DNA of 64,000 bases, from NCBI GenBank assembly GCA_015680685.1, contig MNCI01034965.1, forward strand, positions 170,241 to 234,240. The letters are read 5' to 3'. Position numbers and translations under genes: made by a program. The notes below the pieces were generated by a model. The model was not told where the DNA came from. It did no database searches and saw only the letters and a list, made by a program, of their open reading frames with translations. Positions within the stretch are counted from its first letter, which is position 1, and each line of letters starts with the position of its first letter. Of the stretch, positions 1 to 11,250 are shown in pieces. The DNA comes from Gnetum montanum. Taxonomy: Eukaryota > Streptophyta > Gnetopsida > Gnetales > Gnetaceae.

Positions 1-830
1 CAAAAAACATACAAGGCATGGAACCTACCGTTATTTAAAAAGTGTAACATAAGAATAGATCTTGTAGACCAATTAGTCACCATTCCTTTGGAATAGGTAG
101 AAGATGTGATGAACACTATTAATGGGTGGTCTTATCTAGAAGATTTCTTGTGATCGATGGGAAGAATGATAACAGGGACTTTCCTATCATTATGGGGAGA
201 GCATGGCTTAGTAAAATTGATGCAAAGCTAAGAATGAGAGACTTGTCCTTAGAAGTTTCCAAGGAACATGAGCAATAAGCTATACAAACGCAAAGAATTC
301 TATGCATTACTTACAATTAAGAAGGGTGCAGTTGTGAACTAAAATTTTAAAGCACTAACACAATCCTTACACCAGCCCACAATAAATTTGATAAACAAGT
401 ATGTATGCAAAAAGAAACAATGGTCACTAAACCAAAATATACCCAATGGTCAAGAAATAAGAACATAAAATTTTCTAAACCATGCATGGAAACATCCAAC
501 TCACTTATCAACTTCTACCCCAAGAAAATAACCCAAATGAGAACTTGCAAAAGGATATCGTAAACCATGATCATACACCAACAAGTAATGAACATGTAGA
601 CTCAAAAGCTCAAATTTAGAATAAACAATAAAACATATGAGAACCTTCTTAAAATAATAATATCATCTAGTCCAATAAGATATGTGTCTTCAAATGATCA
701 AAATTTAATTATCATCAATGTCACATGGGACAATAAATAAAGGCATAAATCACTAAGGATGGTAAATAAGAAATCTAGAGTGTATGTCCTAGGGATCTAC
801 GATCCATTTTCCAAATACTCACCTATGATT
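1..830 (+). pseudogene. Element A pol remnant: end of protease plus linker, RT to integrase deleted
   Basis: Positions 180-290 read like the end of a retropepsin domain (GRAWLSKIDAKLRMRDLSLE) and align with element D near 60250-60340. Around 690-800 it still resembles the linker before RT in D (D 60750-60870). It then jumps to a segment resembling D near 63590, where integrase ends (common string AGTCATGGGGGAG). About 2.7 kb of RT, RNase H and integrase is therefore missing relative to D. Several in-frame stops occur. The call rests on alignment by eye to element D within this window. Confidence 0.7.
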
Positions 831-849
831 TTAGTCATGGGGGAGGTAC

Positions 850-3420
850 CCTAGCTTGAATCAAGAATTGATAAGTGCATTTTAAATTTTTTGTTTTACA
901 ATTTTTTGGTTTATATTTTTTTTCATGCTTTTTAAATTTGTTTACCATTTTCTACATTCTTTAACATCTTTTCTATTCTTTTACATTTTTCATATTTCTT
1001 ATCATTTTTTCATTTTTCAATATCTTTCAAATTATTTATATGTTTTTCTCCTCTTATCCATTTCTCATTCATTAATAGTTTTACCATTTTTCATATCCAT
1101 ATTTTTGTTGATTTGTTTGATAAAGTGTAAAAGAATAAATAAGATGTAGTTGAAACAATAAAAATTTCACTCTATGTTATAAAATCATTAAAGGATTATA
1201 TATACAATGAGACCACATCATCAATATGCTCATTTCCAATAATAAGAGGTTCTTACCATGGACATAATGACAATTTTTACACAATAAAACTAAAATAAAC
1301 TTATGATCATAATGCCTAGATAGAATAGTGAAGAACCAAGAGGGAATGAAAAGAGTTTGACATTAAAGGAATTTGTGGATTCTCTAAAGCTACTACTATG
1401 AGTCTTGTTATATTGTTAAGTTGTATTATTTACTTAAGTTCTAACAAAAAATGGAAGTGTATTCTAAAATAAGTGTTGCCTTACCATGTCACTAGAAAGA
1501 CATGTTACCCATGCTTGAAGGTAGTCCTTTGGTAAGGTTAACATAGTAATAACAGAATAAATAGACATAATAAATATTTCTTGGGATTTTACTAAAAAGA
1601 CATGTTACCGATGCTTAAAGGTAGATGAAGTAGATTTGTGAATTCTCTAAAGCTACTACTATGAGTCTTATTACATTGTTAAGTTGTATTATTTACTTGA
1701 CTTCTAACAAAAAATGCAACTGTGTTCTAAAATAAGTGCTACCTTGTCATGTCATTGGAAAGACATGTTACCCATGCCTAAAGGTAGTCCTCTTATAAGT
1801 TTGACATAGTAATAACATAATAAATACAAATAATAAATATGTTTTGGGGTTCTACTAAAAAGACATGTTACTCATGCTTGAAGGTAGATGACTTCCTAGA
1901 AATTTCAAGGTTTCTTGAACCAGCATTATTTAAGGGGCTAGAAAGACATGTTAACCATATCTGAAGGCACTCCTTTATCTAATGGCCAAGTCTCCTTTTA
2001 AATAAACTATGTAGTTAACAAATTACTTCCTTGTACTTCATTACTAAGTGATAATATTTCTTGCAATTATGATAAGCTTGTGGTAGTCAATTTTGGGATG
2101 ATACAATGTGATGTCACTAATAAATGATATGGGTTTGGTTTGGATCTTGGATGGAAATTCTAATGATCATTTTAACCATGCATCAAACATACAATTCATT
2201 ATGTTTATGTTAAGACACCTCATGTTTCATTTTTTGCAATCCCTGCTACAACCATAATTTGATAACTTTGAATAATATAGTGTTATTTCTTATTAAGGAA
2301 ATACTAATATGTGTATTTTTTGAAATATAGGTATGATTTATATTTAACTCCTTGAGTGCCTACGGATACTTGTAGGTGTGCTTATACAAGGGTATTAGGG
2401 AAAATAACCTACTTTGGGGGGGGATCCACTTGTATAACTCTTGTGTTTCATACTTGATGATCAACCCCACATCATCTTTTACCTCTTGAATACTTAAGTA
2501 ATCATTGTGGTTTTCCTACATATTCATATTCATTCATAATTTTAGCAATTTTGATCAACCATCTCCTTAAAAAAGAGAGAGAGAGAAAAAAAAGAAAAAC
2601 CTTAATTGACTTACCTTGCCCAAACTCCTTCTTTCACACACTTTTGATAATCAATTCTTATACTTTAAGAAACATCTATAATCAAGAACCCTTTGGATTA
2701 TTGTGACATCTTAAAGACTATTCATTTTGTTCATTTTTCCATCAAAACTCACAAAAATTTTGAAAAGTTTAATGATGATATTGTAGATACGCTATATGAA
2801 TTCCTACAATATCACTTCCACAATGTTGTATCTATGATCTATCTCTTATAAAAATCTATATATATGCATAGACCATTAGGAAAAAATTTTATTTTCTCAT
2901 TTCACGCCTCAGTTCATGTTGTTTTTCTAAATTTCAAACTTCAAAGCTCCACATTTTCCTCACCACATGTCCAATTCGCACCATTCTTGAATCCTTTTGC
3001 TCATAAAGTGAGCAACTTAGTCATGGGGAGAGTGTTACGTATAGTATTTTGTAAATTACACCAAATTCTTCTAACACCTAGAAGAATAGAATAAGGGTGA
3101 GAATAATAAAATACAATCCCATTCTAATCCAACATAAGTTAATAAACCTAATGTTTCTTTCCAAATGACCATTTGAATATGCTTTACATAATAAATCAAA
3201 TATTGTAATAGGTCATTTAAGATAAATTTTCTTTTAACTACTAGAAATTATTTAGTTAAGGGTTTTTCTTATAAAGCATTTTATCTTAATAACAAATTTT
3301 TCTAACTTTGCAATCCAAATTGAAAATAAAGTTAATAATGAATAAATATTTTGATCAAAACTCAAAATATAATGAAAGTTTATGAACCATTAGAAATATT
3401 TCTAAAACATTTGGGCCATC
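850..3420 (+). other. Element A spacer between pol and extra ORF
   Basis: Non-coding, AT-rich. It opens with a T-rich tract (870-1110), whose hydrophobic translation I regard as composition only. It is collinear with element B's spacer (11250-13390, read on the minus strand), so it belongs to the family and is not a later insertion. Recognisable common blocks include the region near 1250-1340 (B 12970-13060) and 2340-2500 (B 12150-12270). A short GA-rich simple repeat lies at 2573-2600. No gene seen. Confidence 0.7.
1365..1895 (+). repeat. Tandem duplication of about 260 bp with embedded 28-bp motif
   Basis: Two adjacent diverged copies (about 1370-1630 and 1634-1890) both contain the run ATTCTCTAAAGCTACTACTA followed by similar sequence. 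Each copy holds two versions of a motif beginning AAAGACATGTTACCCATGCT and ending GAAGGTAG; a fifth version is near 1941-1970. Element B has the corresponding region once (12640-12960, minus) with two motif copies. The duplication is therefore specific to A or was lost in B. Function unknown. Confidence 0.75.
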
Positions 3421-5840
3421 CTAAATTTTCTGTAATTTCAAAAGGCACCAAAGAGGCCCAAAGCTAAGGACTATCACAACCAAGGAAGAAAAGACCTAGA
3501 GGAAGAGGTAAAGGAATAAGTGTAGAACAAACTCCTCATGTGAAGTAAGAGACACAATCATATAGTATCCAGTAGCCCACACATGCAATAGGTATATCTA
3601 CATAGGTAGAAGCTAATGCACCACCAACTCTAGAATAAGGACAATGCCTTACACTTTTCAATGAGTGTCTACAGGCCATTCAAGATAAGGCCATCATGTC
3701 AATTGTTATAGTAGAACTAAATTTTAGATACTTCAAGGAGTTCACACCTATAGAGAACTAGGAGCAACTATAAGCCTCTCCCCTATGGTCCACCATTTCA
3801 AGTAACGACAAATGATACCTAGAGGAAGTCTATTGATTTTTGTAAAATAAATAAGATAATGCCACAATGAAACTTGAGGGAGTCATAATNTAGAATGGTA
3901 GAGTAGGTTTCCTTATCTTTTTCTTTTCAAACCTTCTCTATATTTCTAGGAATAACAAATGAGAGATGTTAACTTGGAATTTTTCCATGGGAATAGAACT
4001 TCCTCTAGTAGCATAGGTGGACGTCTAATTAAGCCTTTTCGTTGGGAATATGTGGTATGTCCCAATTTTGAAATAGATTTTCTCAACAATAGATAATCCG
4101 TTATACTTCAATGGTTTGATATGTCTTCTATAGCCATAAATTCCTTGTGTTGTTATCAAACCCTATGGAGATTTGAGCTATGTTGGCCTTGACATTTGGT
4201 ATATTTAGTGCCTTTGTAATTTCTTCTATAGAGTATGGCATTATGACTCCCTCAAGTTTCATTGTGGCATTATCTTATTTATTTTACAAAAATCAATAGA
4301 CTTCCTCTAGGTATCATTTGTCGTTACTTGNCAAAATTTAAGGAATGCTACATCCTTTCAAGTAATATTAGAGATAAGAGAAGAAGCCATAGTTATAGTA
4401 ATGCAACATCAAGATGCAGTAGGAGAAACAGAAGTTATAACGAATTACTTAAGAAATACTTTAATGTTTCAATTATGTGACTAGCTGATACTAAAAGAAC
4501 TAAAGATATGGAAACCTTAGTGGAAACATTAATAACCCCTGCAAGGCATGAATATGTACTAGAAAGACTATTATAGATCAAACAAGTCTTATAGAATCTT
4601 TTTGATTTCCTAATGATATCACTGTAGTCTAATTAGAACTAATCTCAATAAAAGGTAAAGTTGTCATGGTAGAAATTAGGATGCAACCACAAAGAGTGAA
4701 GTGCAAAGGTTACAAGAAGAATTAGTTGCACTACAAGCTAAAAGAAAAGACCTTGCATAACACATTGCACCTGACCACCTTGCACAATTTAGAGATGAGG
4801 AAATTGGTCAATTGATGACAAAAAAACAAATGGAGATAGAAAAGAAGAATGCAATGTGGAATTCTTTACTAGCAAATGCCTAGACGTATGCACCTATTAA
4901 GGCTATTAATGCATTAGAAGAAGAGAATAAAAATATTTTTGCCTAAAATGTTAGGTTGATGGACATTGAGAAGTAAAAAGTTATACTAGAAGAAAGCATC
5001 CATCAATTGGAAGAGTAATTCATTAGAGTCAACCTTGATATAAGATAATTAGAGAATGAGAACAAAACATTATCAATGGAAGAAGCATGGGCAATAAGAA
5101 AAAATTCAAGAATTGAAATTAGCATGTAGCAAAACAAGGCCAAGAAGCATGAAAGGCAAAAAAAGCATCAAGTGGACATGTATAAGAAAATCAATGGGAA
5201 GGAAATCTAGATGGCCAAAGCCAAAGTCAGTTCCATCATAGAACAAGCACCTGACCAAAAACCAATATTGGATAGCCTTGGCCATGTTCATCATACCAAA
5301 GTAAAGAATAAAGACCTACAAATTAAGGACGTAATATAATACATGAGGTTAGCAAATCATCGAAATGCTAACTTGGCCATGTTAAGAGTAGGTAGGCTAG
5401 GAACAAAATTGGAGCAGCAAGTGGCTATAGTACACTCAATGTATGAAAAGAAGTTTGGGAATAAAAAAGATGCACATTAGAAGCTTCACATAATCAACTC
5501 TGAACTACAAGAAGTCAAGGATAGTTACTAGGATTTAAGAGATGTAGTAGAAAACCTAGCTAGAAGAATGAAAAATTATCAAGAGCTAAAGAAAGTGGCC
5601 TTTGAAGAAGAAAAGATGCAATTTGTAACATGGTACATTAAGGCTAATAAGATGTTTTCACAATCACCATGTCCCTAGGTAGTACCAACTCCAACCAACA
5701 TTGTTGGATTCATGTGGACAATACACGATTCTAGGTCAGAGGAAGCAAAGCTTAGAGTATTGTTAAATAGATATAAACTCTAGAAACTAGAAGAGAAAGG
5801 GAAAAGGCCAATGGAAGAGCCGTTTTCACCTAGAACTTGA
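3420..5840 (+). pseudogene. Element A extra ORF downstream of pol (coiled-coil protein, function unknown)
   Basis: A long degenerate reading frame in the position where Athila-type elements carry an env-like ORF. From about 4690 to 5660 one frame runs some 320 codons without a frameshift. It is rich in Lys, Glu and Gln with heptad-like spacing (for example QRLQEELVALQAK, QLMTKKQMEIEKK), suggesting a coiled coil. By hand I count 11 in-frame stops there, 6 TAA and 5 TAG, no TGA. The remaining Gln codons are almost all CAA. The N-terminal part (3620-3890) also aligns with B. No signal peptide or membrane segment is evident, so an envelope role is not supported. The part 3891-4330 is in reverse orientation (separate entry). 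Confidence 0.6.
3799..4331. repeat. N-bounded inverted segment with 91-bp inverted repeat
   Basis: Positions 3799-3889 (starting CAAGTAACGACAAATG) recur as reverse complement at 4240-4330. Single Ns sit at 3890 and 4331, bracketing the segment. Read on the minus strand, 4330-3891 continues the extra ORF in the order seen in element B (10920 down to about 10540). This fits a contig of about 440 bp placed in the wrong orientation, with an unmerged 91-bp overlap, better than a biological hairpin. Confidence 0.8.
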
Positions 5841-6087
5841 AGAAAGCTACATCAAACTTTATTTGTTTTTGTTTTGTATTATCTTGTTTATTTTGTCATA
5901 AATGTCAATTATGCATTGCATAATAATTTTGTAACACCACTTGAACCATAATGTGGAATTTATAGAACAATTAATCATGTAAATTGTGTCATGATGTCAA
6001 AGTCTATGTAACCCCACAAGTTTGTAAGGAACTTTCTCCTTCTTTTTCTTAAACTCAAGAACGAGTTTTTAGTCATTCATGAGGATA

Positions 6088-6457
6088 TGATGAAACTATT
6101 TATGTTAAAGATTACAATATCATATCTCTATATACATCATCATAGATACAATGTAGTGGGCCATGGTCATGCCTATAAATACTAACCCACCATTGCGTTA
6201 AAAACAAGTTTTTCCCAACACTTAGCATAATTTTTACAATGTGTTTTCTTGAAGTTAGAGTTCGAGTGAATGCATGTAGTATGGTGAATTATAGTTGTAT
6301 AGAATCTTTATTCAAGTGGATTTTTCATAGACATAATTCATGAATGGAAATAAAGATCAAGATTGCTCTTCATTATTGTAGCATCTCACTTAACATAGTT
6401 TTATCTTTCTATAGTGTTTACTTTTACTAAGTCATTTACAATTCCAATGTTTATTAG
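6088..6457 (+). mobile_element. Element A 3' LTR, left part
   Basis: Starts TGATGAAACT after a purine-rich tract (6081-6087). A TATA-like CCTATAAATAC lies at about 6170-6180. It breaks at 6457 where element B is inserted and resumes at 20556. The matching LTR onset at 8333 (element B, minus) is TGATGAAACC after a G-rich tract. Confidence 0.85.
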
Positions 6458-6633
6458 TGATGAGCAATGGTGTATCCCAACACTCTATCATACAAGTCAC
6501 AAGTGTTCATGCATGACCTAATCATAATCCATGGATAGACAATGTAATTATGCTAGAATTTGATGTTAAGTTCATGATCGTTATTTTGTCACTTTGAGTT
6601 AGTGAAATTTGAATGTATGGCTTAACTCATATT

Positions 6634-7620
6634 TGATGAGTGGCGTGTATCCCTACACTCAACCATACAAATACGAGTGTATCACGCATGATCTAGTTGA
6701 ACTCCACAGACTAAATGCCTACACGCCTCTTGGAACACTTAGGGTTAATTATTCGTTGTCTTCCCAGACTTAATTATATTTGTCACGGTGTATGGTTAAG
6801 CAAGTCTGAGGTATATGATTTTTATGGTTTTTATGTTTTATGTCTTCTATGCTAAAGGGTGAAGGGTTGAGAAACTAAGTACTAACTCTAAATAATGCAC
6901 TAAGACTATATTACCTAGCTTCAACATTCGTTCCCACTTACCGTACATACCCTGAACCTATGCAACTGTGGCTACCAAACGCTAATCGTTGCTGGGATCA
7001 CCACACGTAACGCACGTGCTTGAAATGGTCGTACTGAGGCAATTAACTAGCCTAAGTGTGATGAGCATCCATTCCTTGACTATCCGTACACATCTTTAAA
7101 TTCTCGTAATCAATTCGTACTCATCCCACATTCTAGGAGTTTAGGGTGAGAGAGAATCTAATCGCGATGAGCATCCATTCCTTGATTATCCGTAGACATC
7201 CGTAAATGCTCGTAATCAAGTCGTACTCATTTCGTGCTACAGTAGGTAATAAATAACATGTAAGAAATAACATGTAATAAAATCCTATTCCATGCACTTC
7301 AAGGTTTATCCGAAAAGCTCCTCTTTATTTCCGTACACAACTTGCATTCAGGTACAAAGTTGCTCGAATAAAGATCCATTCACTTTGGGACTCCTACTGC
7401 AGGCACATGGAAAATATTTTATCTCTAGAGTGATCAATTTGCTAGAGTTTCCCTACTTCTAGCCTAGGATTCTGAAACAAGGGAAAGTTGCATCTTATTT
7501 ATAGATATGATGGCGCACCGCGATATCGCGTATGTGATATCGCAGGGGACGACACGATATCACATACGCAATATTGCGAGGGATGCGATATCGTGGCCCA
7601 TGTGATATCGCATCCCATCA
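6634..7620 (-). mobile_element. Solo LTR C nested in element B's 3' LTR
   Basis: 987-bp LTR reading 5' to 3' on the minus strand (TGATGGGATGCG to CACTCATCA), flanked by ATATT at 6629-6633 and 7621-7625. No internal region, so it arose by LTR-LTR recombination. A TATA-like TCTATAAATAAG is near 7506-7495. Five GATATC palindromes lie upstream of it (7520-7612). It contains an internal duplication of about 70 bp (7055-7125 and 7163-7232). Confidence 0.92.
7520..7612 (-). promoter_or_regulatory. GATATC palindrome cluster in U3 of LTR C
   Basis: Five GATATC hexamers, mostly with CG or GC flanks (GCGATATCGCG, GTGATATCGC), lie within about 95 bp directly upstream of the TATA-like sequence. Similar clusters lie at the same place in LTRs F and D. 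Position in U3 suggests a transcription control element; no binding factor can be named. Confidence 0.55.
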
Positions 7621-8529
7621 ATATTAAGGCATATGATAAATGATGTTGTAAGGCTCTCATTACTCCTAGTGTTGAACATGATTGAAAATAGAATTAAAGT
7701 CTAAATCTAAGTAATGCTTAAGTGTAAGTCTATTTTATCCTAGTAGCGATGAGTATCCATTCCTAGTTTACCAATCACATCTTGGGCTTATGTAATCATC
7801 ACTAGGATCACCAAGTAAAATCACTATTGAGTGAATAAACTAAGACCACCACTAGGTTACCAAACAATTACACTTAATGCTCAAAACTAGTAATACCCAT
7901 TCTACTTAACTAATGAGCATGAAAATAAAGTACTTATAATGTAAATGATTAAGCTAAGAAAATAGAAAATTATGCTAGGTAAACAATAGAATAAAAGAAC
8001 TAAAGAATGCTACAATGATGTAAAATTGTCTCAATCTTTATTTCCAGTCATAAACTATGCTCAAGTATAATTTACTTGAATAAAGACTTTGGTCAACTTC
8101 TTAATACCACACTATAGGCATTCACACTATCTCTAAAACTATGAAATGAAGATACAAGAGTTTGGGTGAGGTTTGAAGAAAATTATTGTAACTTGTATGC
8201 CCAAGTGTTAATATTTATAGGGTTGTGCAACTCTCAAGGCATCAAATCAACATTGACGTAGCATAAGCTACAACATCATATCTATGATATCATTGATATA
8301 ATATCACATTGGATTGAAAAAATGGTTTCATCATACCCCCATGATTGATTGAAAAATTATCCTTAAGTTAAAATAAAACAAACATAGAGTCCCTTACAAA
8401 ATTGGAAGGTAGCTTTGACTTAACTATTTACATGACTTTGAATGCCACATTGGTGTTTTTACAAAAATTGGACACAAGTGACATTCAACAAATAGAACAA
8501 AATAAAAAGAAAAACTAAAGTAGGTTGAT

Positions 8530-11250
8530 GTAGGCCTTAAGTTCCAAGCGGTGGAGGCTCCTCCATCAACTTCTTCCCCTTATCATTAGGCTTCTAAAAT
8601 TGGGCTCTGTTTAGAAGTGCCTAAAGCTTTTCTTCCTCTATCCTAGGGTCATGTACTATCCATGGAGATTATGCAATGTTGGATGGAGTCAGTACATTCC
8701 ATGGGCATGGCAATTGTGAAAACATTTTATTGGAATTTACATATCATGTTGCAAAATGTCATCATTCATCTTTAAAAGCCCTAGCTGCCTTTCTTAATTT
8801 CTAATAATATATCATCGAACATGCCAATTTTGCTACAACATCCTTCTATCCCTAGTAACTAGCTTTAACAATTTCAAGCTCAGAGTTTGTGACATGTAGC
8901 TTCTACAAAACATCCTTCCTATTAGCAAAATTTTCTTGTACATGGCATATATAGCTACTACCTATTGTTCGAGCTCATTTCAAGGTTGTCTTGTTATCAA
9001 CATAGCCAAGTTAGCATATCAAAGATTAGCTAACCTCATCCATTTTATCAAGTCTTTAATCTATAGGTCTTTGTTCTTTATCTCGGGCTAGTGGATGTGG
9101 GCTATGTTGTCTAGGATGGGTTGCCAATCTAGTGTTTGGATAGTCATGGAATTGATTCTAGCTTTGGCCACCTAGATCTCCTTTTCATTTATTGATTTAT
9201 ACATTCTGACTTGGTCCCTGAAATTCTCCTTCAGCTTATCATGCTTCTTAGCCTTGTTTTTCCATGCACTTGCTTCAATAGCTAACTTTTATTGAATGAT
9301 GCATACTTCCTCCATTGATAGGATCTCATTTTCATAGGCCAAATTGTTCATGTCTCGCTTGACTTCAATGAATTATTGTAGTAGTTGATGGTTTCTTTCC
9401 TTAAGAACATTTTTTTCTTTTTCAATGTTAATCAACCTTGTGTTATCGATAGTAAGTTTCTTATTCTCCTTCTTCACAGTAGTGAGAAATTTGATATGTT
9501 TGTATATTTAGACTTCTTCTACTAAGGAATTTCACACAACCTTCTCTCTTTCCATCTCTACATCTATATTCCTAGCAATTGGGTACCTTACTTAATCAGT
9601 TCTGTATTGCACTAGTTGGTCTAGGGCAACAAATCGTGCAAGGTCCCTTAGCTGTTCTCTTAAAGCTATCAATTCTTCCTATAGCCTGTACACTTCATTT
9701 TCAGCATGTTCTACCCTTGTTTTTACCATTAGAAACTTTCCTTTTGTGGCTATTAAGTCAAGCTACACTATAGTAATATCACTAGGGATATCAAAAAGAT
9801 TCTACATGACCTAGCCTATTTGCAATAGTCTTTCAAGTACATCTTTATGTTCTATGGGTGTCATAGAGGTACTTACTAGCATTTGAGCATCTCTACTCCA
9901 AAAATATCAACCGATAGCATAATAGGAACATTGAATGACTTTTCAATGTGGTCAGTTATTACCTCTACTACTCCTACTACATTCGGGTGTTTCATGACTA
10001 TAACTATGGCACCTTCACTAGCTTTGGACATCACCTAAAAGGATGCAGCATTCCTTAATATTTTTTGTGCCTAGTATTCTCCTCTTACCTGCAAGGATAC
10101 CTACGTACCAACAAGATCTGTAGAAAATGTAGGCCTTGTAGAGCTTTCTTTAACTCTGTATAAGGTTGAGCCCTCCCTTGCTCCCTAACTCATAGTATCT
10201 ATGATCTGATGTAGATGGCTCATTGAGGAATGGTAATCTTATGGTGATGGTGATGCTTGATGTTCATGTCTATCACCTGTAGGTGTTTGTCTTCTAGGTC
10301 ATGCCTGCTATTATTGACTAGTAGTTGGAATGTTACCAGTTGATGTAGATCCTGAAGCACCCTTAGTGCCTGTTAGTTTCTCTAGCTGACCCTTCTTGGA
10401 TGGCATTGGTTTTGACATTTCGACATTGGATACATTCTAGGATTTTCATAGAACATCATTGGTGTATCCTAGGATCCTCACTTGCATAGCTTCCTGATAA
10501 GGCAAGGGAATGGTAATGATAATTTCCCTACCTTCTTCTCTTCGAACTACCTCTAAATCTCCAAGAAGAACAAATGGATGGTGTTAGCATTAAATTTTTT
10601 CACCAATATTGCACTTCCTCTGGCTGCATATGTTGAGGTCCCATTGAGCCTCATTTTTGAAAACAAGTGATACGTTCTAATCTTGAAAGCAGTGAGCTTT
10701 TTGTAATCTTTCTCTTCTTTCCCATAAGCTCTCTATAGCAATAGCTTCCTGTCATCACTGTTAGATCTTGTGGAAATCTATGCAACATTCACTTTGACAA
10801 TTGGTATGTTAATGCCTTTACTATTGCCTCAACTGAATATGGCTTTGAGACCCCTTCAATCTTTACTATTGCATCATCTTGTTTATTTCACCAAAACTAG
10901 TAAACTTCTCCCAAGTACCATTTGACATTATTAGATAGTGTTGGCTATAATGAAGATACTTGAAGTTTCACCTTAACAACTTCCAGAGAAAACTCCATGA
11001 ATGGGCCAAAGTTCAGCGTCATAATGACCATAGACATTATGGACTTTTCTTGAATAGTGTAGAGGTAGCCATCAAATAGTGTGAGACGTTGTCCCTATTT
11101 AGGGGCTAGTGGTGTCTTTACTTCTACTTGGGCTAAATGTTCTATGGCATGATTTTGTTGGTGAATGTTGAATGATTGAGCCTCTAACTCTACATGTTTA
11201 ACCTACAAATTTTTTTTCTCTTGCTTGGCCTCTTTTGTAACCCATTGGTC
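8530..11250 (-). pseudogene. Element B extra ORF downstream of pol (coiled-coil protein, function unknown)
   Basis: Homologue of A's extra ORF, read right to left. Recognisable blocks: a conserved globular-looking part near 11080-10850 (segments LFDGYLYTIQEKSIMSM and DDAIVKIEGVSKPYSVEAI), a Ser/Thr/Gly-rich linker near 10420-10330 (KKGQLEKLTGTKGASGSTST), and a Lys/Glu-rich coiled-coil part (about 9740-8780). Long stretches stay in one frame despite frequent stops. Several stops occupy the same alignment position as stops in A. No domain I can name; a role in assembly or RNA binding would be guesswork. Confidence 0.6.

Larger units (their letters stand above)
6458..8333 (-). mobile_element. 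Element B 3' LTR, interrupted by solo LTR C
   Basis: LTR sequence lies at 6458-6633 and 7626-8333 and aligns end to end with the 5' LTR at 19685-20550. Common landmarks are GATGTTAAG near 6570 and 19790 and GTTGTAAGGCTCTCATTACT at 7634 and 19877. A G-rich polypurine tract abuts it at 8334-8345 (minus). Diverged from its partner at many sites, indicating an old insertion. Confidence 0.88.

Noticed and set aside
925-1149. Hydrophobic small protein in a T-rich tract
   Set aside because: Phe/Leu/Ile-rich translation is what any T-rich tract gives. The same tract recurs in elements B and D after pol as non-coding spacer.
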